Positions 1 through 12,894 of a stretch of 64,000 bases of DNA are shown in pieces (position 1 is the first letter of the stretch; each line of letters opens with the position of its first letter). The stretch is from Symsagittifera roscoffensis (taxonomy: Eukaryota > Xenacoelomorpha > Acoela > Convolutidae): the NCBI RefSeq assembly GCF_963678635.1, contig NC_087062.1, forward strand, positions 100,983,209 to 101,047,208. The letters run 5' to 3'. The translations under genes and the position numbers were made by a program. A model generated the notes under the pieces. That model did not search any database. It saw only the letters and a list, made by a program, of their open reading frames with translations, and had not been told where the DNA came from.

Positions 1-197
1 TTTGACTTTTCAGAAAGAAAATTTATGTTTACTATATTATTCTTCAAAAAAAGAATAAAAAGGATGGTTGCTAAAGCGAATGTGATGACTGACTTTTTGA
101 TACATTTGCACATTGTCATTATTAGGGATGTTAAGAACGTGAGAAAAATTACGAATAGTAGAAAAACATCAGTTCTACTAAAGATGGTTTGAAACAT
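1..197 (-). pseudogene. Small hydrophobic two-helix ORF, copy 1, cut by window edge
   Basis: It starts with ATG at 197 and reads like the 53-residue ORF of the complete element: a short N-terminal stretch, a hydrophobic helix, a Lys/Cys-containing loop, then a second hydrophobic helix. Near the C terminus the frame differs from the other copies, probably through a 1-base indel in an A-run, so the tail is not the Glu-Glu-Tyr-Tyr ending of copies 2 and 3. It is truncated by the window edge. The function is unknown. Confidence 0.55.
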
Positions 198-534
198 TTA
201 AACAGACTTGAAATTATCGTACGCGTTGAGGTTATCAAGGATTTTGGAAAAATGGAATACTTTTTTGAATAGTGAATAGAAAGTTTTAAAAAATGTTGTA
301 AAAATAATTAAAAGTTTTTACTGAAGTTTCAAAAGTATCTGTTAGAAGTATTATAAAAAATTAAGATTTTTAAGAGGTTTTATGGAAAGGGTTGAAAATA
401 TGCGTTTGAAATTGTTGACTGTCGCGGAAAGAAGCATTTAAGAAATGATTCGTTCCGTCCATTTGTTTCGTCGATTCTAATTTTTGACTAATATGTCTTA
501 CTCTAATAAAGTCTTATTGGAGAGGTGGGTATAT

Positions 535-770
535 GGTTTATGTTGGTTCGTATTGTGATTCGCTCAAAGGTGCGTGGCGAACAACTGGTTCTAATGGTTC
601 AGATAATCGTGCGTGTCTTTGTTCAAATGTATATGGATTGTTTTGAAAAGAAAGGCGGGTTGATGATTGGGGGTTTTGGGTAGTTGTTGATGTTATTGGG
701 TTTTCTTGGGAGGTTGTTGTGGGGGTGATGGTGGTTGATTAGCAATTTTGAAAAAAATGTATGAGTTTTT
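535..770 (-). pseudogene. Fragment of the Pro/Ser-rich ORF that follows pol
   Basis: On the minus strand this stretch aligns with about 52,395-52,610 of the complete element, the N-terminal part of its Pro/Ser/Thr-rich ORF. The reading frame is broken here. It lies directly downstream (minus strand) of hydrophobic-ORF copy 2, as in the complete element, which marks 535-965 as the original arrangement and the copies to either side as duplications. Confidence 0.6.
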
Positions 771-776
771 AACTTT

Positions 777-965
777 TTAGAAAAAAATTTTATTTTTATT
801 ATAGTATTCTTCAATAAAAAGAATTAGAAGGATGGTTGCTAAAGCGAATGTGATGACTGCCTTTTTTATACATTTGCACATTGTCATTATTAGGGATGTT
901 AAAAACGTGAGAAAAATTACGAATAGTAGAAAAATATTAGGTCTACTAAAGATGGTTTGAAACAT
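777..965 (-). CDS. Small hydrophobic two-helix protein, copy 2 (62 aa)
   Basis: This open frame of 62 codons has two hydrophobic segments (about residues 9-28 and 37-51) separated by a short loop with two Cys and three Lys, and an acidic/tyrosine tail (EEYY). The same ORF is found at 1663-1848, 1-197 and, as a 53-residue version, at 52649-52810. The product would be a small membrane protein in a hairpin topology. I do not recognise a family. It lies between the end of pol and the Pro-rich/env genes, a place where ordinary Ty3/gypsy elements carry nothing. The frame survives in a copy whose pol and gag are wrecked, which may hint at constraint or simply at its short length. Confidence 0.5.
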   Translation of the reverse strand: MFQTIFSRPNIFLLFVIFLTFLTSLIMTMCKCIKKAVITFALATILLILFIEEYYNKNKIFF

Positions 966-1662
966 TTAAATAGACTTGAAATTATCGTACCTGTTGAGGT
1001 TATCGAGAATATTGGAAAAATGGAATATATTTCGAATACGAAATAGAAAACTTGAAAAAGGTTGCAAAAATTTATTAGAGTATTATCGAAGTTTCAAAAG
1101 TATCTGTTAGAACTATTATAAAAAAAAATAAGAAGATTAAAAAGTTTTGATGAATAAGAGTGATTTCTATTGGCTGACTTTGAACTAGAATTGTTCAAGT
1201 GTGTTTTCAGCATGTTTTTACAAAATTTGAAACTTCAAAATGTTTAAAAAGAATTTGGATATTGATTAATATCAAAGTTGTTTTTGAAATTCAACTTTCT
1301 TTAATATTTTAGGTTGTGGGATGACTGTCTTATAATTTAAACGTGGCTGACTTCCAAATGGTGATGATTCTATATGTTTAGATTTTTTTTGATCCTGTGG
1401 TAAAATTTATTCAGTCATTTTTCTATTTTTCCTTTTTCTTTGAGATGTTTCTGTTTTTGGTATAAATGATGTTTGGGGGAGGAAACATTTTTTTGTTTGT
1501 TTGTTATTTGATTCTTTCTTTTATCGGTGTTTTGGTTTTGCTCAGTTTCTGGATTGTTTTGAACATTTTTTATACCTGTGAAGGAACATAATTGAGTTAA
1601 TTCACGAAGTGCATATTCTTTTGGGTAATCAGGTAAGAGGTTGTTGCGATATTGAACAATTT

Positions 1663-1848
1663 CTAAGAAAATTTATGTTTACTATAGTATTCTTCAATAA
1701 AAAGAATTAAAAGGATGGTTGCTAAAGCGAATGTGAAGACTGCCTTTTTTATACATTTGCTCATTGTCATTTTTAGGGATGCTAAAAACGTGAGAAAAAT
1801 TACGAATAGTAGAAAAATATTAGGTCTACTAAAGATGGTTTGAAACAT
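1663..1848 (-). CDS. Small hydrophobic two-helix protein, copy 3 (61 aa)
   Basis: This is a third version of the same ORF, open for 61 codons, with the same N-terminal MFQTIFSRPNIF start as copy 2, two hydrophobic stretches and a C-terminal EEYY-containing tail. One of the two loop cysteines is Ser here. It sits inside a duplicated block inserted near the 3' end of the pol remnant. The function is unknown; membrane localisation is inferred from hydrophobicity only. Confidence 0.45.
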   Translation of the reverse strand: MFQTIFSRPNIFLLFVIFLTFLASLKMTMSKCIKKAVFTFALATILLILFIEEYYSKHKFS

Positions 1849-2079
1849 TTAAATAGAGTTGAAATTATCGTACCTGTTGAGGTTATCGAGAATTTTGGAA
1901 AAATGGAAAAATATTTCGAATAGGGAATAGAAAATTTGAAAAAATTTGCAAAAAGTTATTAAAAGTATTATCGAAGTTTCAAAAGTATCTGTTAGAGATA
2001 TTATAAAAACAATAAGAAGATTAAAAAGTTTTGATGAATAGGAGTGATTTCTATTGGCTGACCTTGAACTAGAATTGTT

Positions 2080-5000
2080 CATGATGTTTGGGGGGGGGGA
2101 AACATTTTTTTGTTTGTTTGTTTTTTGATTCTTTCTTTTATCAGTGTTTTGGTTTTGCTCAGTTTCTGGATTGTTTTGAACATTTTTTGAACCTGTGAAG
2201 GAACATAATTGAGTTAATTTACGAAGTGCATATTCTTTTGGGTAATCAGGTAAGAAGGTTGTTGCGATATTGAACAATTTCTTTTTTTACTTGAATCAGT
2301 AAGTTTGTATGTTACATCAGTGGGTTTATCAAATATTTGATATAGTTTTTTTTCGGAGTGATTGTAATTTTTTGGAAATTGTTTTTTGTGTAGTGAAGTT
2401 TGGAATTAAAACAAATTGTCCGATTTTTCATTTTGTTGCTTGTCTAAAGCGTGAATTAATTTAATTATTTATATTTTGTCTTTGTAATAGTTTCTTTGTT
2501 ATTTTTTGGTATACTTCAATTTTTTTTGAAATCAATTCGGTATGTGTGCCGGAAGATAGTTTTAAAATTTGTGGATGAAAAAAGTGATCTTCATCATGTG
2601 TATGTAATGGTAGGTTGTAACATATTGAACCTTTATTTGGTTGACAATAACCTTGTGCGTTTCTGTGAGCATTTGCTGTGAACATGATTGGTTTGCGTGG
2701 TTTTTGATTAAATACCATTGCGTATGGTGACATTCCTAGTGTTGTTGCAATTTGTGACTTATAAGATAAGTGGAATAGTTTTTTATCTGCTGACCGTTCG
2801 GTATATTGTGTATCATTTTCATTAATAATACATCAAAGATAGTATTGTAATAATCCGTTTGTGCAAGATGCATGAGATGTACGTGGTTTTTGTTTGATAT
2901 TAAATAAGTGACATAGCGTGATAATTTCGTTGTTAATGAATTCAAGGCGTTGTCTGTGACTAGTATTTCGGGTAATCCGAATTTAGCTAGCCAATGTTCG
3001 TAGATTGTTGTATATGCACAAAAAGCATTACAATGGGGTTCTGGATTGAGTGCTACGTAGTGCGTGAATGCATCAACAATGACCATTATGTAAAAGTTTG
3101 CTTCGGAGGATGGTGAAATTGGTCCTTTTGTATCAAATAAAATTCTATGAATAAAATATAGACTTTGTCTTTTAAAATCTTGTTTTTTTTTGGCAATTTG
3201 CTTTTGGTTCGGGTGTGGTTTATTTAATTGACATATTATACAATCTTTGCATAACACTTTAATCCAAATTGGTGCGTTTGGGAATTAAGAGTTTTGGTTG
3301 AAATTAGAGTATGTCTTTTCTGATCCTGAGTGTCCTTTAGTATTTAGTGTATGTGATGTTTTGAATGCTAATAAAATCATAATTAAGGCTGGACAAGGTA
3401 CTTTAAAATCAGGTGTTTGACGTTCTAAAAGATCTGTGTTTTCATTTATGGTGCTGTTATTAATTTTTTTGAAAAAAACGAAGGAGTGTTTTATTTCCTA
3501 ATTTTTTGGTATCAGCTTTCGTCGGCTTAGTTTTATACTTGTGCCAATATTTCAGGTGTCTGATGACTGGGTCAAGATTTTGGTATTTTTCTAAATATTC
3601 TAGTATAAGTGTTTCTGTTGGAGGTAGAAAAATGTTTTCTATTTCTGTTTTTGATAGGGGTATCGTGTCAAGTGTGTCATGAAGATTAAAACTTTGATTT
3701 ATTGTGATTTTTGAATCATTTGGTGATGGTCCTGATAAATTTACTTTATCAGTTAGGTTTTACTTTCTCTATCAAAGGAAATGGTTCCTTTTTATGTGGT
3801 TGTTGTTTATCTCGTTTCTGTTGAGTATTATTTTAGATACAGTGCGAATATGGAATTGGCTTAAATGTGGATGTACCTAGTAAATCAATTTCATAGTGGT
3901 TTTTTGACAATCTAAATAGAGTGGGTAGTGTTGTAGATTGTATATTTGTGATTGATCCATGTCAGTTTTTACTGCATATTTACATTCTAATCATGGTGAG
4001 GTAGAATTTATTGTTTTGTTGTGTTTCATCGGTGGTTTTTCGTGTTAACAATTCAGGTGGTGTGTTTCTACTTAGAGTATCTGGTAATGCACGATTTTTT
4101 CCTGCTGTCCAGACTATTTGGAAATTTGGAAATTTGATTAGAATTAATTAAATCTATAAACTCTATGGTTTGGCTTTGATTTTTGTGAAAAAGAAATATA
4201 ATAGGTTTGTGATCTGTGAATAAAACTGTTGGATGTTTTGATCCAAGTATCAAAAAATCATATTCTGTAAGAGTATTTATTATAGCTGTGCATTCTCTCA
4301 TAAGAGTAGAGAGTCTTAGTTCAGCTTGTGTAAATAAGCGAGAATTTACTGAGATTCATTTTATTCGTTCCATTGTCAGATTGTAACAATGTTGCGCCGA
4401 TGCCAAAGTTTGAAGCATCGCAAATTGCATAAAATGGTTGATTGAGTCTGGAATTGTTTTCGATGTTTGTTTTGTGAGAAGTGTTTTCATTTCTTCAAAT
4501 CGTTTTGGTGTAGAAAAGTCTTAAGTATAATTGCATTTTATATACATATTGACTTAAGAAATTTAACATTCCAAGGAATTTTTGGATTTTCTCTTTGTTT
4601 GTTGGCGGCTGGAGTTTTTGGATTGCGTCCATGCGTGACTTCAATGGGATTTTAGTATTTTTCTCAATAATGTGTCCAAGATATTTTACGCGTGTTAAGA
4701 AAATGTGATTTGTCCGGGGCTGCTTTCATGTTTTCGTTTTTTAGTCTATAATGGTATGTTTTAAAACTATAAACATTTCATCTTTGGTTTGTGATTGCAT
4801 GAAAAGATCATCTAAGTATGTGATTGCTTTTTTCTTGAGTATAAGTGGTCTAAACATTATACTCATGAATGCTGAAAAAGCTGCTGGGCCTATGGATATT
4901 CCATAGAATAATCTATTGAATTCATATTATTGATTTCCGATAACGAATTGTGTCAATCGTCGTGACTGTTTGTCTAATGGCATTTGATTATATGCACTAT

Positions 5001-5443
5001 TCAGATCTGCGGTTGTGAAATATTTAGCGTTTATTTTTGTTAGTACTTGAATGAGTTCAATAGGCCAATTACATTTAGATTCATCAATGAGTGAATTGAG
5101 ATATCCAGCGTCTAGAACTATTTTAGTGATTCTCCTTTTGCTTGGATGATAACTGGGTTAATAAAATGTTCCCTTTGGTTGTTCTTCTTTATTTGCTGGA
5201 GATATGATTTCTTATTGATCAAAAAAGTCAAGTAATCTATTGACTTTATCATGTAGGTGAATTGGTACTTTGCTTGCTCTGTTTTTTGAAAATTGCAGCA
5301 GGTTTCAAAGGTAGATGTAGTGGTGAATTTACCTTTCCAACGTCAAATTTACATGTGGCATAACCTGTTGGGTGTTTTAATAGTAAATCGGCTAATTTCT
5401 TAAACTCGTTCTTTGTTATCTGATAGTGTTGAAAATTAAACAT
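2080..5443 (-). pseudogene. pol: RT-RNase H-integrase remnant (pol), older copy
   Basis: Fragments in several frames match the pol of the complete element. The RT start (MFNFQH) is at 5443. The first RT catalytic block with an NSAYNQ motif lies near 5,000, RNase H around 4,070-4,400 (LFTDHKP motif at about 4,200) and the integrase core at 2,740-3,260. Here the integrase motif reads VTDN, so the second catalytic Asp is present, whereas the complete copy has Asn. After NSAYNQ this copy has three codons more than the complete one. Many stops and indels make it non-functional. The remnant is Ty3/gypsy-type, judged from the domain order PR-RT-RH-IN. Confidence 0.8.
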
Positions 5444-7495
5444 TGTCAGAAATTTCTGTTGTACACCTGTATAAGGTGATATTCAAAATGTTGGTTTAAA
5501 ATAAGGTGTTTTTGTGAAATAGTCTGTATTTTTTTTTCGTTGCTTATTAGAATATTTATTGATAATTCTTCGTCAAGAATTGTTGATTGACATATATCTA
5601 ATAGTTGTAGTATATTATTGACTCGATATGCTACTTTTTTTGTGAGAGCAGTTGTTGCATTTGTTTCGCAATTTCCTAGGAGTCCTAAAGATAGTGTTAT
5701 TTGGTACGGTGAGTTGTTAAATACATGCAGAGAAATAATATCATTGTTTGACTGTTTCTCGTATTTTATGGATGAGATTGTTAGTTCAAAAAAATTACGA
5801 AATGGTCTAAAATCAAGATCAGACATGAAGAGGTGTTGTTTATTTTGTTTTTTATCATATTGGTGAACTTGTTCGATTGAGAAGTTCTAAACAGTTCCTG
5901 ATACTTGTTTCAGGTGTTTCCGTTGTTGATTATATATGAGGTAAAATTTAGAGAAAAATGGTGGTTGTTTGATTATTCTTTGAAAAAAAGTCAAGGCTGT
6001 GTTTTTATTCTTATGTATTCATCCTTTATATGAAATTTGCTATTTAAAAAATTTATCGTTGGTATATATTTAGTTATAAAGGGTACTCCAATAATATTAT
6101 GATTATATCCGCGATGTGGAATGTTTGTTTAAATGGTTTGTTTAAAAGTTTATTTTGTTCCACTGTTTTAGTGGGAACAAGAAAAAATTGGCTTTTTCCT
6201 TTGTTTGCTAATGTTGAGCCTTGTGCTGTTTCTAGTCTACTGGTTGTTTGCAAATTTGGATGTAGAATTTTGATTTCGTTCCAAGTGGGAATTTTAATAA
6301 TATTTGATTCTGCTCCTGAGTCTATTAAAAAATCTATTTCAAGATTCGGTGGCTGAAATTCTTCGTTTTTTTCGGCTTTCTAAGAGAACGGGGATTGTCC
6401 AACTTTTTTCTTTTGGTGTTTCTTTTGTACGTTTTGATAAATGGGATTTGTACTAGAACATAGTACTTGTTCTTTTTCAGGTTTGACTAATGTGTTGATT
6501 TCGTTTACTTCTTGTATTATTGGCATATTATAACTTGTAGGTCTATTGTAATAGTTTTGAAGAAGTTCCAATTGATTTTCATAGAAATGCGAGTGAAAAG
6601 GTTGTTCATAGAAAGCGGGTTCATAGCCTTTTCCAACTTCAATCATGTTAACTGAGATGGTGTTGTCTGTATCGCTTTCGCTGTCTGTAGTTTCGCAATT
6701 AATTTGATTTGATTGTAATTCAGTGTTTTCTGGGCTATCGATACCAGGAGGGTCTGAATTTGTTTCTTCAGTAGTTTGTACTTGATTTATTTACCTTTGA
6801 TGTTTTGGTGTATTAATTCTATATTTGTTTTGAGATTCGGGGTAACGGTTATTATTCCTATGAGGTGATTGGGAATAGTTTCTTGGTTGATTGTTACAGT
6901 TTGATTTTCTAATTTGCGAGTTATCTCGTGACCTGTTTTGACAATTATTGTAATTAGATCTTTGATAATTTGATCTGTTGTTTGAATAATCTTTCGATTT
7001 GTTGTTTTGGTATCGCTGATTTCGGCTATTTGAGTAGCTTCTGTTCCTATTGTTGGAATAATTTCTGTTTCTATTGTAAGATGAGTTTCTCGATCTATTA
7101 TTTGAATAGTGTCTTTTTCTGGAAATTGAGCGTGAATATTTTTTTTGATACTAATTGTTTTGACTATTTGATCTACAAAATCTACTCTATGGGAAATTTC
7201 GTGTTTTTATTTGTTCTGGCGATCTACCTCTATAATTAGAGTTATAGGATGATTGGTTTCTTGAACAGTTTGAAATATTTGGAAGTGGTTTTCCAGAACT
7301 ATTGTTAGTATGAATGTTTTTATTTGGTAAATTTTGGTCTTTTTCATGTATTGACAAAATGATTTATTTGGTTATTTGTACTTTTGTTGTTTGTTTTGAT
7401 TATCTTGCTGTTTTTGTCGACATTCGGCAATGCTATGTCCGTATCTTCGGCAAGGCGTATCTTACACCACTTTTTGAAAGGTGGTTTTCCTTTAA
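5444..7495 (-). pseudogene. gag-pro: Gag C-terminus and protease remnant, older copy
   Basis: Reading leftwards, it holds the nucleocapsid zinc-knuckle region (about 7,400-7,480), a long Asn/Arg/Ser-rich low-complexity stretch (about 6,800-7,300), an acidic region and the retroviral-type aspartic protease with an LIDSGAESN motif (about 6,300-6,340). The zinc knuckle keeps its last Cys here (GHSIAEC, near 7,415-7,440). About four extra bases at this point, relative to the complete copy, keep gag and protease in one frame. The protease-RT junction at about 5,440-5,480 is also continuous here apart from a stop. The gene as a whole is broken. Confidence 0.75.
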
Positions 7496-8816
<1,321 letters not shown>

Positions 8817-8879
8817 GGTTTGGAACTGGGCTCAGTATCTTCTCAGGTTATCTGGGGAAAATTGTCAAGAGGGGATTAT

Positions 8880-9755
8880 CTTTGACAGGTTAAATATTCC
8901 GCTCCACGGGATATCAGGGGAATCTTGACAGCTCCTCACGGTTGATTATTTTTTTATCCCATTTAACCTTTTATTCCCCGGGTTATCTGGAGAACGGATG
9001 ACAGGTTCATTATACTTATTAATTTTATGACTTACTTTATCTTTTTTTCACATAATTATCTCACGATCATATGACAGATGCATATTAGCAGTTCCCCACA
9101 GAGTTAATGAAGCGCGAACTACTTTCTTGAAATATTAAAATCTTAAGTTTTCATTAAAAAAAAATGAAATACATCCAATCAAAATTGCATGAACTTTTCA
9201 TTGGAACTAAGATAAAATTATGCAAAAAATTTCAAGTTTCGACCAATCAGATTTTTTTATCTTGTTTTTACTTTTACCTTAACTGGTTTGCTTACACTGT
9301 CATATTTCTTGCTACGATTCAATTCAGTTCTCTTCTATCACGTTGTCTTTAATCTTTAAAATTTTATTGAAATTTTCAAACTTTCCAAAAAATTATCATC
9401 CAAATTTGTCAATTGCTCTGCCACGGTAAAAGTTTACACTGAGAAAATTTAGTATCATAGTTTTTTTGTGTCTGATATTTTTGTATAAAATTTTTTCCAT
9501 CTTTCTCAGAGTAAACTTTTAAGACAATTATACAATTTACTAGAAGTTGGTTACAATTTTCGCAAATTTATCTACTTTATCGTTGATTCTTTCAATTGGG
9601 GGACTACAACATCCATTTTCTATCATCATTCTCCATATTTCATCAAAAAGTTAGTTGCTAAGATGCTTTTCGTGAAACAATTAGGGAATTTATAGAGTTA
9701 AATTACACAAATAATCAAACAATTCACTACATCACTACAAATAAAAAATGCACTT
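8880..9755. other. Non-coding stretch with one inverted repeat
   Basis: I find no supported gene between the DLD fragment and the protease remnant. The only structure seen is the inverted repeat at 9,428-9,520, listed separately. Confidence 0.5.
9428..9520. repeat. 19-bp inverted repeat (hairpin-capable)
   Basis: The arms are at 9,428-9,446 and 9,502-9,520 (AAAAGTTTACNCTGAGAAA, one mismatch), separated by 55 bases. It lies just outside the leftmost recognisable Polinton-type gene (protease). It could be part of an element end or simply a hairpin. It is not long enough to be a Polinton terminal repeat by itself. Confidence 0.5.
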
Positions 9756-10124
9756 TTACAAAAAATTACTGATAAAATTCAAAACATGCACATCATGAAC
9801 GTTATTCAAGTTCTTCCTGAAGAATTTAAAAAGAAAAAGGGATGAATAAATTGCGTAAAATCCACACAAATTATCAGACTTTCGCAGCTTTCGAGGAACC
9901 ATTGGTCGAAACTTTCTTGCCAAAGAATCAGCAAAGTTGTAGCTTTTATCCAGTCGAGCAATCATAATTCAGTGTTCTCCTCTATCATTACTTGGGGCTG
10001 AGTTAATAATTGCAAAAAAAAAAATTGTTAGTTGAGGTACTGTATCAGAAAGGTATGATCCTATGTACTTGAACTTGAGCTCTGGAAGTCTTTCAATAAT
10101 TTGCAAAAGTAAAAAATTATCCAT
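9756..10124 (-). pseudogene. Adenain-like maturation cysteine protease
   Basis: This frame starts with ATG at 10124 (MDNFLLLQIIERLPEL) and ends at 9756, about 122 codons. The catalytic layout of the adenovirus-protease (C5, ULP-like) fold is visible: His in GEH (about residue 50), an Asp in FADSLA (about residue 65) and the Cys in NLCGFYAIY (about residue 88). In Polintons and adintoviruses this enzyme processes capsid proteins during virion maturation. A TGA directly after GEH, where the family has Trp, interrupts the frame. It follows the capsid genes on the same strand. Family assignment is firm from the spacing of the three motifs; activity is lost. Confidence 0.82.
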
Positions 10125-10211
10125 CTTTGAAATTGTAGGCTGATTTACAGCTAAAAAAGAAATTGAGAGTTTGATAGTGTACTTTAGGATAAAAAAAGAA
10201 AGAATAATGAC

Positions 10212-10439
10212 TTACATACATTTAGGAATTGAATCAACAAAAATGCCATACACTGTTTTGCAGTCTAGGTTGAAGAAGTGTCTCGGGTTTTCAACTAAAC
10301 AGAATTCCTTCTCTTTTTTTTCTGGAGCTTTAGGTCTAAAGAAAAACAAAATAGATAGTACAGAGAAAATAAAAAAGGAAAGTCCCAGAGAAGTTACAAT
10401 ATTTTTATAGGAACCTGAAAACTCAAAAAAACTAAACAT
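10212..10439 (-). CDS. Small single-pass membrane protein next to the capsid gene
   Basis: ATG at 10439 overlaps the stop of the major capsid gene (ATG inside AATGTTTAG), an overlap typical of compact viral genes, so I prefer this start over the in-frame ATG at 10466. About 75 residues: a short N-terminus, one strong hydrophobic segment (about residues 16-38, rich in Leu/Ile/Phe/Ser), a basic RPKAPEKKEKEF stretch, then a C-terminal tail. It is intact. It lies between the capsid and protease genes. I do not recognise a family; a small virion membrane protein is one possibility. Confidence 0.5.
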   Translation of the reverse strand: MFSFFEFSGSYKNIVTSLGLSFFIFSVLSILFFFRPKAPEKKEKEFCLVENPRHFFNLDCKTVYGIFVDSIPKCM

Positions 10440-11637
10440 TTTTAGTGACTGTTCCGAATTTGTCAATTTGAATGTTTGATAGTCTTTATCCCAAGAATAT
10501 CACATCCGTTACTTGCTCCAAGGGAAATTGGAAAAACATTTCTAATCTCAAGCTTTCTCCACTAAGTTCTGGATAATGCAACTGTTCAGCTGCATCGTGT
10601 GGTGAAGTCAAGTCGAAAACTAGAATATAGTGATTTTGAAAATCTTCCATAGGAAGAGCTGGAAAATCTTCCTTAAACTGCATTGCTTTCACTGCAATTG
10701 CATTGTTGTAACATAGAGACGACAGGGAGAAGTTGTATCTAATGAAATAATTGCTCTTCCGCTCCGAATAATTCTATGCTCTCTCAAATGAAATTGTTGA
10801 TAATTGAAAGGATTTTCATGAAGAGATCCCGCAACAGCCGAATTTGTATTCATTGCAACAACTATCTTTCTGATTGGGGCATTATTGAAAACATTTTCCT
10901 GAATAAAGTGGTTTTGACGAGATGGAATGACAAAGGTTCTCGCTATAGTTTCCATGTAATTGTAATGAGCAGGTTTACTTTCCAGATTCCAATGCAAGTA
11001 TTGATGATTAGCTTCAGCTACTAAAATTCTTCTTGTAAACAGTGAACAATCAACAATTTTCAAAATAACATTTGGATTATAACACAGCATGTAAAAATTA
11101 GGTCTAGCTCGAATTGGTTTAATTCGAACTTTGGCCGATATTCTTCAAAATGATACCCGCGATAAGCAAGTATTCCTTTATTACTCACTGCCGACGAGTT
11201 GAATTCGTTCGATATTTGTGCTTTATGAGGATATAATCAGTAAGCGTTGTACACCATTGTTTTATTTAAAAATTTTACATTTGTAGAATAGAGAATGTAG
11301 TAGATTGTTTACATAAGGTAAGTAGTAAGTTTGTGGTTCCTCGTCTGAATCTTCCTCCGATTTTGCTTTATGTTCTGATTTTTTTTTAGAAGCTTCAAAC
11401 AATCTTCCTTTGAAAAATTGAAGCTTCAAACTGAGGTGGGTATCACGCATATCCAAATAAGAATTACGGTCCGTCTCAAATTCAAACTCAATACTGCTTT
11501 CATCAAGAGAAATACTTGGAAATACTTCTTGTGTATGATGAAATTATTGTTTCTAAAACTGGGATTTTTTCAAAAATCTCCAAAGAAGAATTTGTAAACG
11601 CTCCGTACCAAAAATGAGTACTTTGATTTACACTCAT
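10432..11637 (-). pseudogene. Polinton major capsid protein (hexon-like)
   Basis: Starting at ATG 11637 and ending at TAG 10432, about 400 codons with several lesions. Pieces in different frames are an N-terminal segment with YLDMRDTHLSLKLQ and HKAKSEEDSDEEPQTY (11,262-11,470), a middle part with NPNVILKIVDCSLFTRR (10,690-11,090), the NPFNYQQFHLREHRIIRSGR block, and a C-terminal block YPELSGESLRLE (10,486-10,690). This set of conserved blocks is that of the double-jelly-roll major capsid proteins of Polintons/adintoviruses, annotated in many animals as F54H12.2-like. A stop near 10,488 cuts off the last ~18 codons, which remain readable. It overlaps the upstream gene by ATGA at the start and the small membrane ORF at the end. 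Confidence 0.82.
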
Positions 11638-11993
11638 TTTGTCTTGTCAAAAATGTCTTTGCGAGAGCGACTGATTTTTGAACTCTTTTTCGAGAAATGG
11701 CTCTTCTTGTTCTACGCTTGGATTTATTTTTTCCACCTCCCAACTGTTTTCGAACTGTTTTTGTTCCTACATCTTTAGCAAAAATTTTGAGATTTTTTTG
11801 TCCACTGACAACTTCTCCAACCTCTGGAGCAGCAACTTCAAATCTCCGATTTTTTTTGCAGCTGGGACTAAAAATTTTTTAATAAAGGGAATTGCAGTTC
11901 TCCCGAAAGTTTGTGCAAGAGCACCAAAATTCTTTTACGCTGTCTTGCATGTCCACGAAAAATAGGAAAATTAGCTGAACTTTGAGCAACCAT
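11634..11993 (-). pseudogene. Basic Gly-rich virion protein upstream of the capsid gene
   Basis: ATG at 11993 begins a protein with an FRGHARQR motif, then FGALAQTFGRTAIPFIKKFLVPAAKK, and a very basic Gly/Lys/Arg C-terminus (QLGGGKNKSKRRTRR) ending in TGA at 11636-11634, which overlaps the capsid ATG as ATGA. These segments are in different frames, so at least three small indels are present. The combination of an N-terminal RxRG-type motif, a hydrophobic middle and a basic tail, directly upstream of the major capsid gene, resembles the small protein of Polintons compared with adenoviral pX/minor core proteins. Function in DNA condensation or the capsid is inferred. Confidence 0.6.
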
Positions 11994-12010
11994 TTCGTAT
12001 GAACTATGAA

Positions 12011-12839
12011 TCAAAAATGATTATCCGAAATCTTGCGAAACAAGAGAACAGCTCGTGTAATGCCTACGGACACAAAAGTAATTTTCTCACCCGTAGAATC
12101 CCTTAGTTCTATTTTTTATGCTGTGGAAAGAAATTTTAATAATTTTTTAAATTGTAGGTTTGTGAAAAATTGATATTTTATGTACTGTCCTGTATTCATT
12201 ATATCTCCATTTTTTACTTTGGAATTGAAAGGAATACAACGCAGTAAAAGAGTTTTTGTATCACCTACTACATTATATTCTATAATATCACTATAAACCA
12301 TTAGGGAATGTATTCTTATAATGTCGCAAGAACACTGAGGATAATTTGGACCTTTTCCTGTCAATATAACATCTCTCTGATTTTGTTCTAAATCACAACC
12401 AAAAATTTTGACACAAATCAGCACTTTGAATTATAAACACTGATTAATCCTCAGGTAAATGAATGGAAATTTGTTGTGTAATCTTATCTACTGATACATA
12501 AATTCCGTTATATTTATATTTTTGTGCGCCTATACGTTTTCGAACTTGGTCATTCATGGCTACAACTTTATCAACAATACTTCGTTACAATCCAGGTTCA
12601 ATATGCTTCGGTTGAATCTTTCTTTTTTCCTCAGGACTTTCTCGTCCATCAATGAAAGTAAACTTCCCCTCTGTAACGTTTTGGTACAATGAAGGGTACG
12701 ATATTTCTGAAATAGCAACCTCCCATTCTCCTTTTAGATGTATTTCATCCGGTAGAAAATTTGTGAAGGAACTAAGACTATTATTGGGATAACAATTGAA
12801 AGAAGCATTAGAAACTAGCTCAATAGTAAAAGAATCCAT
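12011..12839 (-). pseudogene. Polinton minor capsid (penton-like) protein
   Basis: ATG at 12839 gives MDSFTIELVSNASF, followed by SFTNFLPDEIHLKGEWEVAI and YPSLYQNVTEGKF, then in other frames GKGPNYPQCSCDIIRIHSLM, YNVVGDTKTLLLRCIPF, and an end with STGEKITFVSVGITRAVLLF before TGA at 12013-12011. This is the conserved single-jelly-roll minor capsid (vertex) protein of Polintons/adintoviruses, about 275 residues, nearly full length but broken by at least three stops or shifts (around 12,585, 12,440 and 12,116). It sits between integrase and the capsid cluster on the same strand. I prefer the ATG at 12839 over the upstream one at 12863 because family members begin with Met-Asp-Ser. Confidence 0.82.
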
Positions 12840-12894
12840 GACAATTGATTGATAGAAATTCAATTTAAAAAACGACCTACCTCTAGTTTGAACA

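Larger units (their letters stand above)
1..2280 (-). repeat. Nested direct duplications around the small hydrophobic ORF
   Basis: A block of a few hundred bases containing the small hydrophobic ORF and its upstream flank occurs three times: about 1-480, about 777-1140 and about 1663-2070. The last 60-90 bases of the pol frame are also duplicated, at about 1,580-1,650 and about 2,195-2,280. In the complete element the corresponding block is single copy (about 52,630-53,000). The copies are similar but not identical, so the duplications are not very recent. Confidence 0.8.

Noticed and set aside
2496-2681. Plus-strand frames over the pol remnant
   Set aside because: Antisense shadows of the decayed minus-strand pol.
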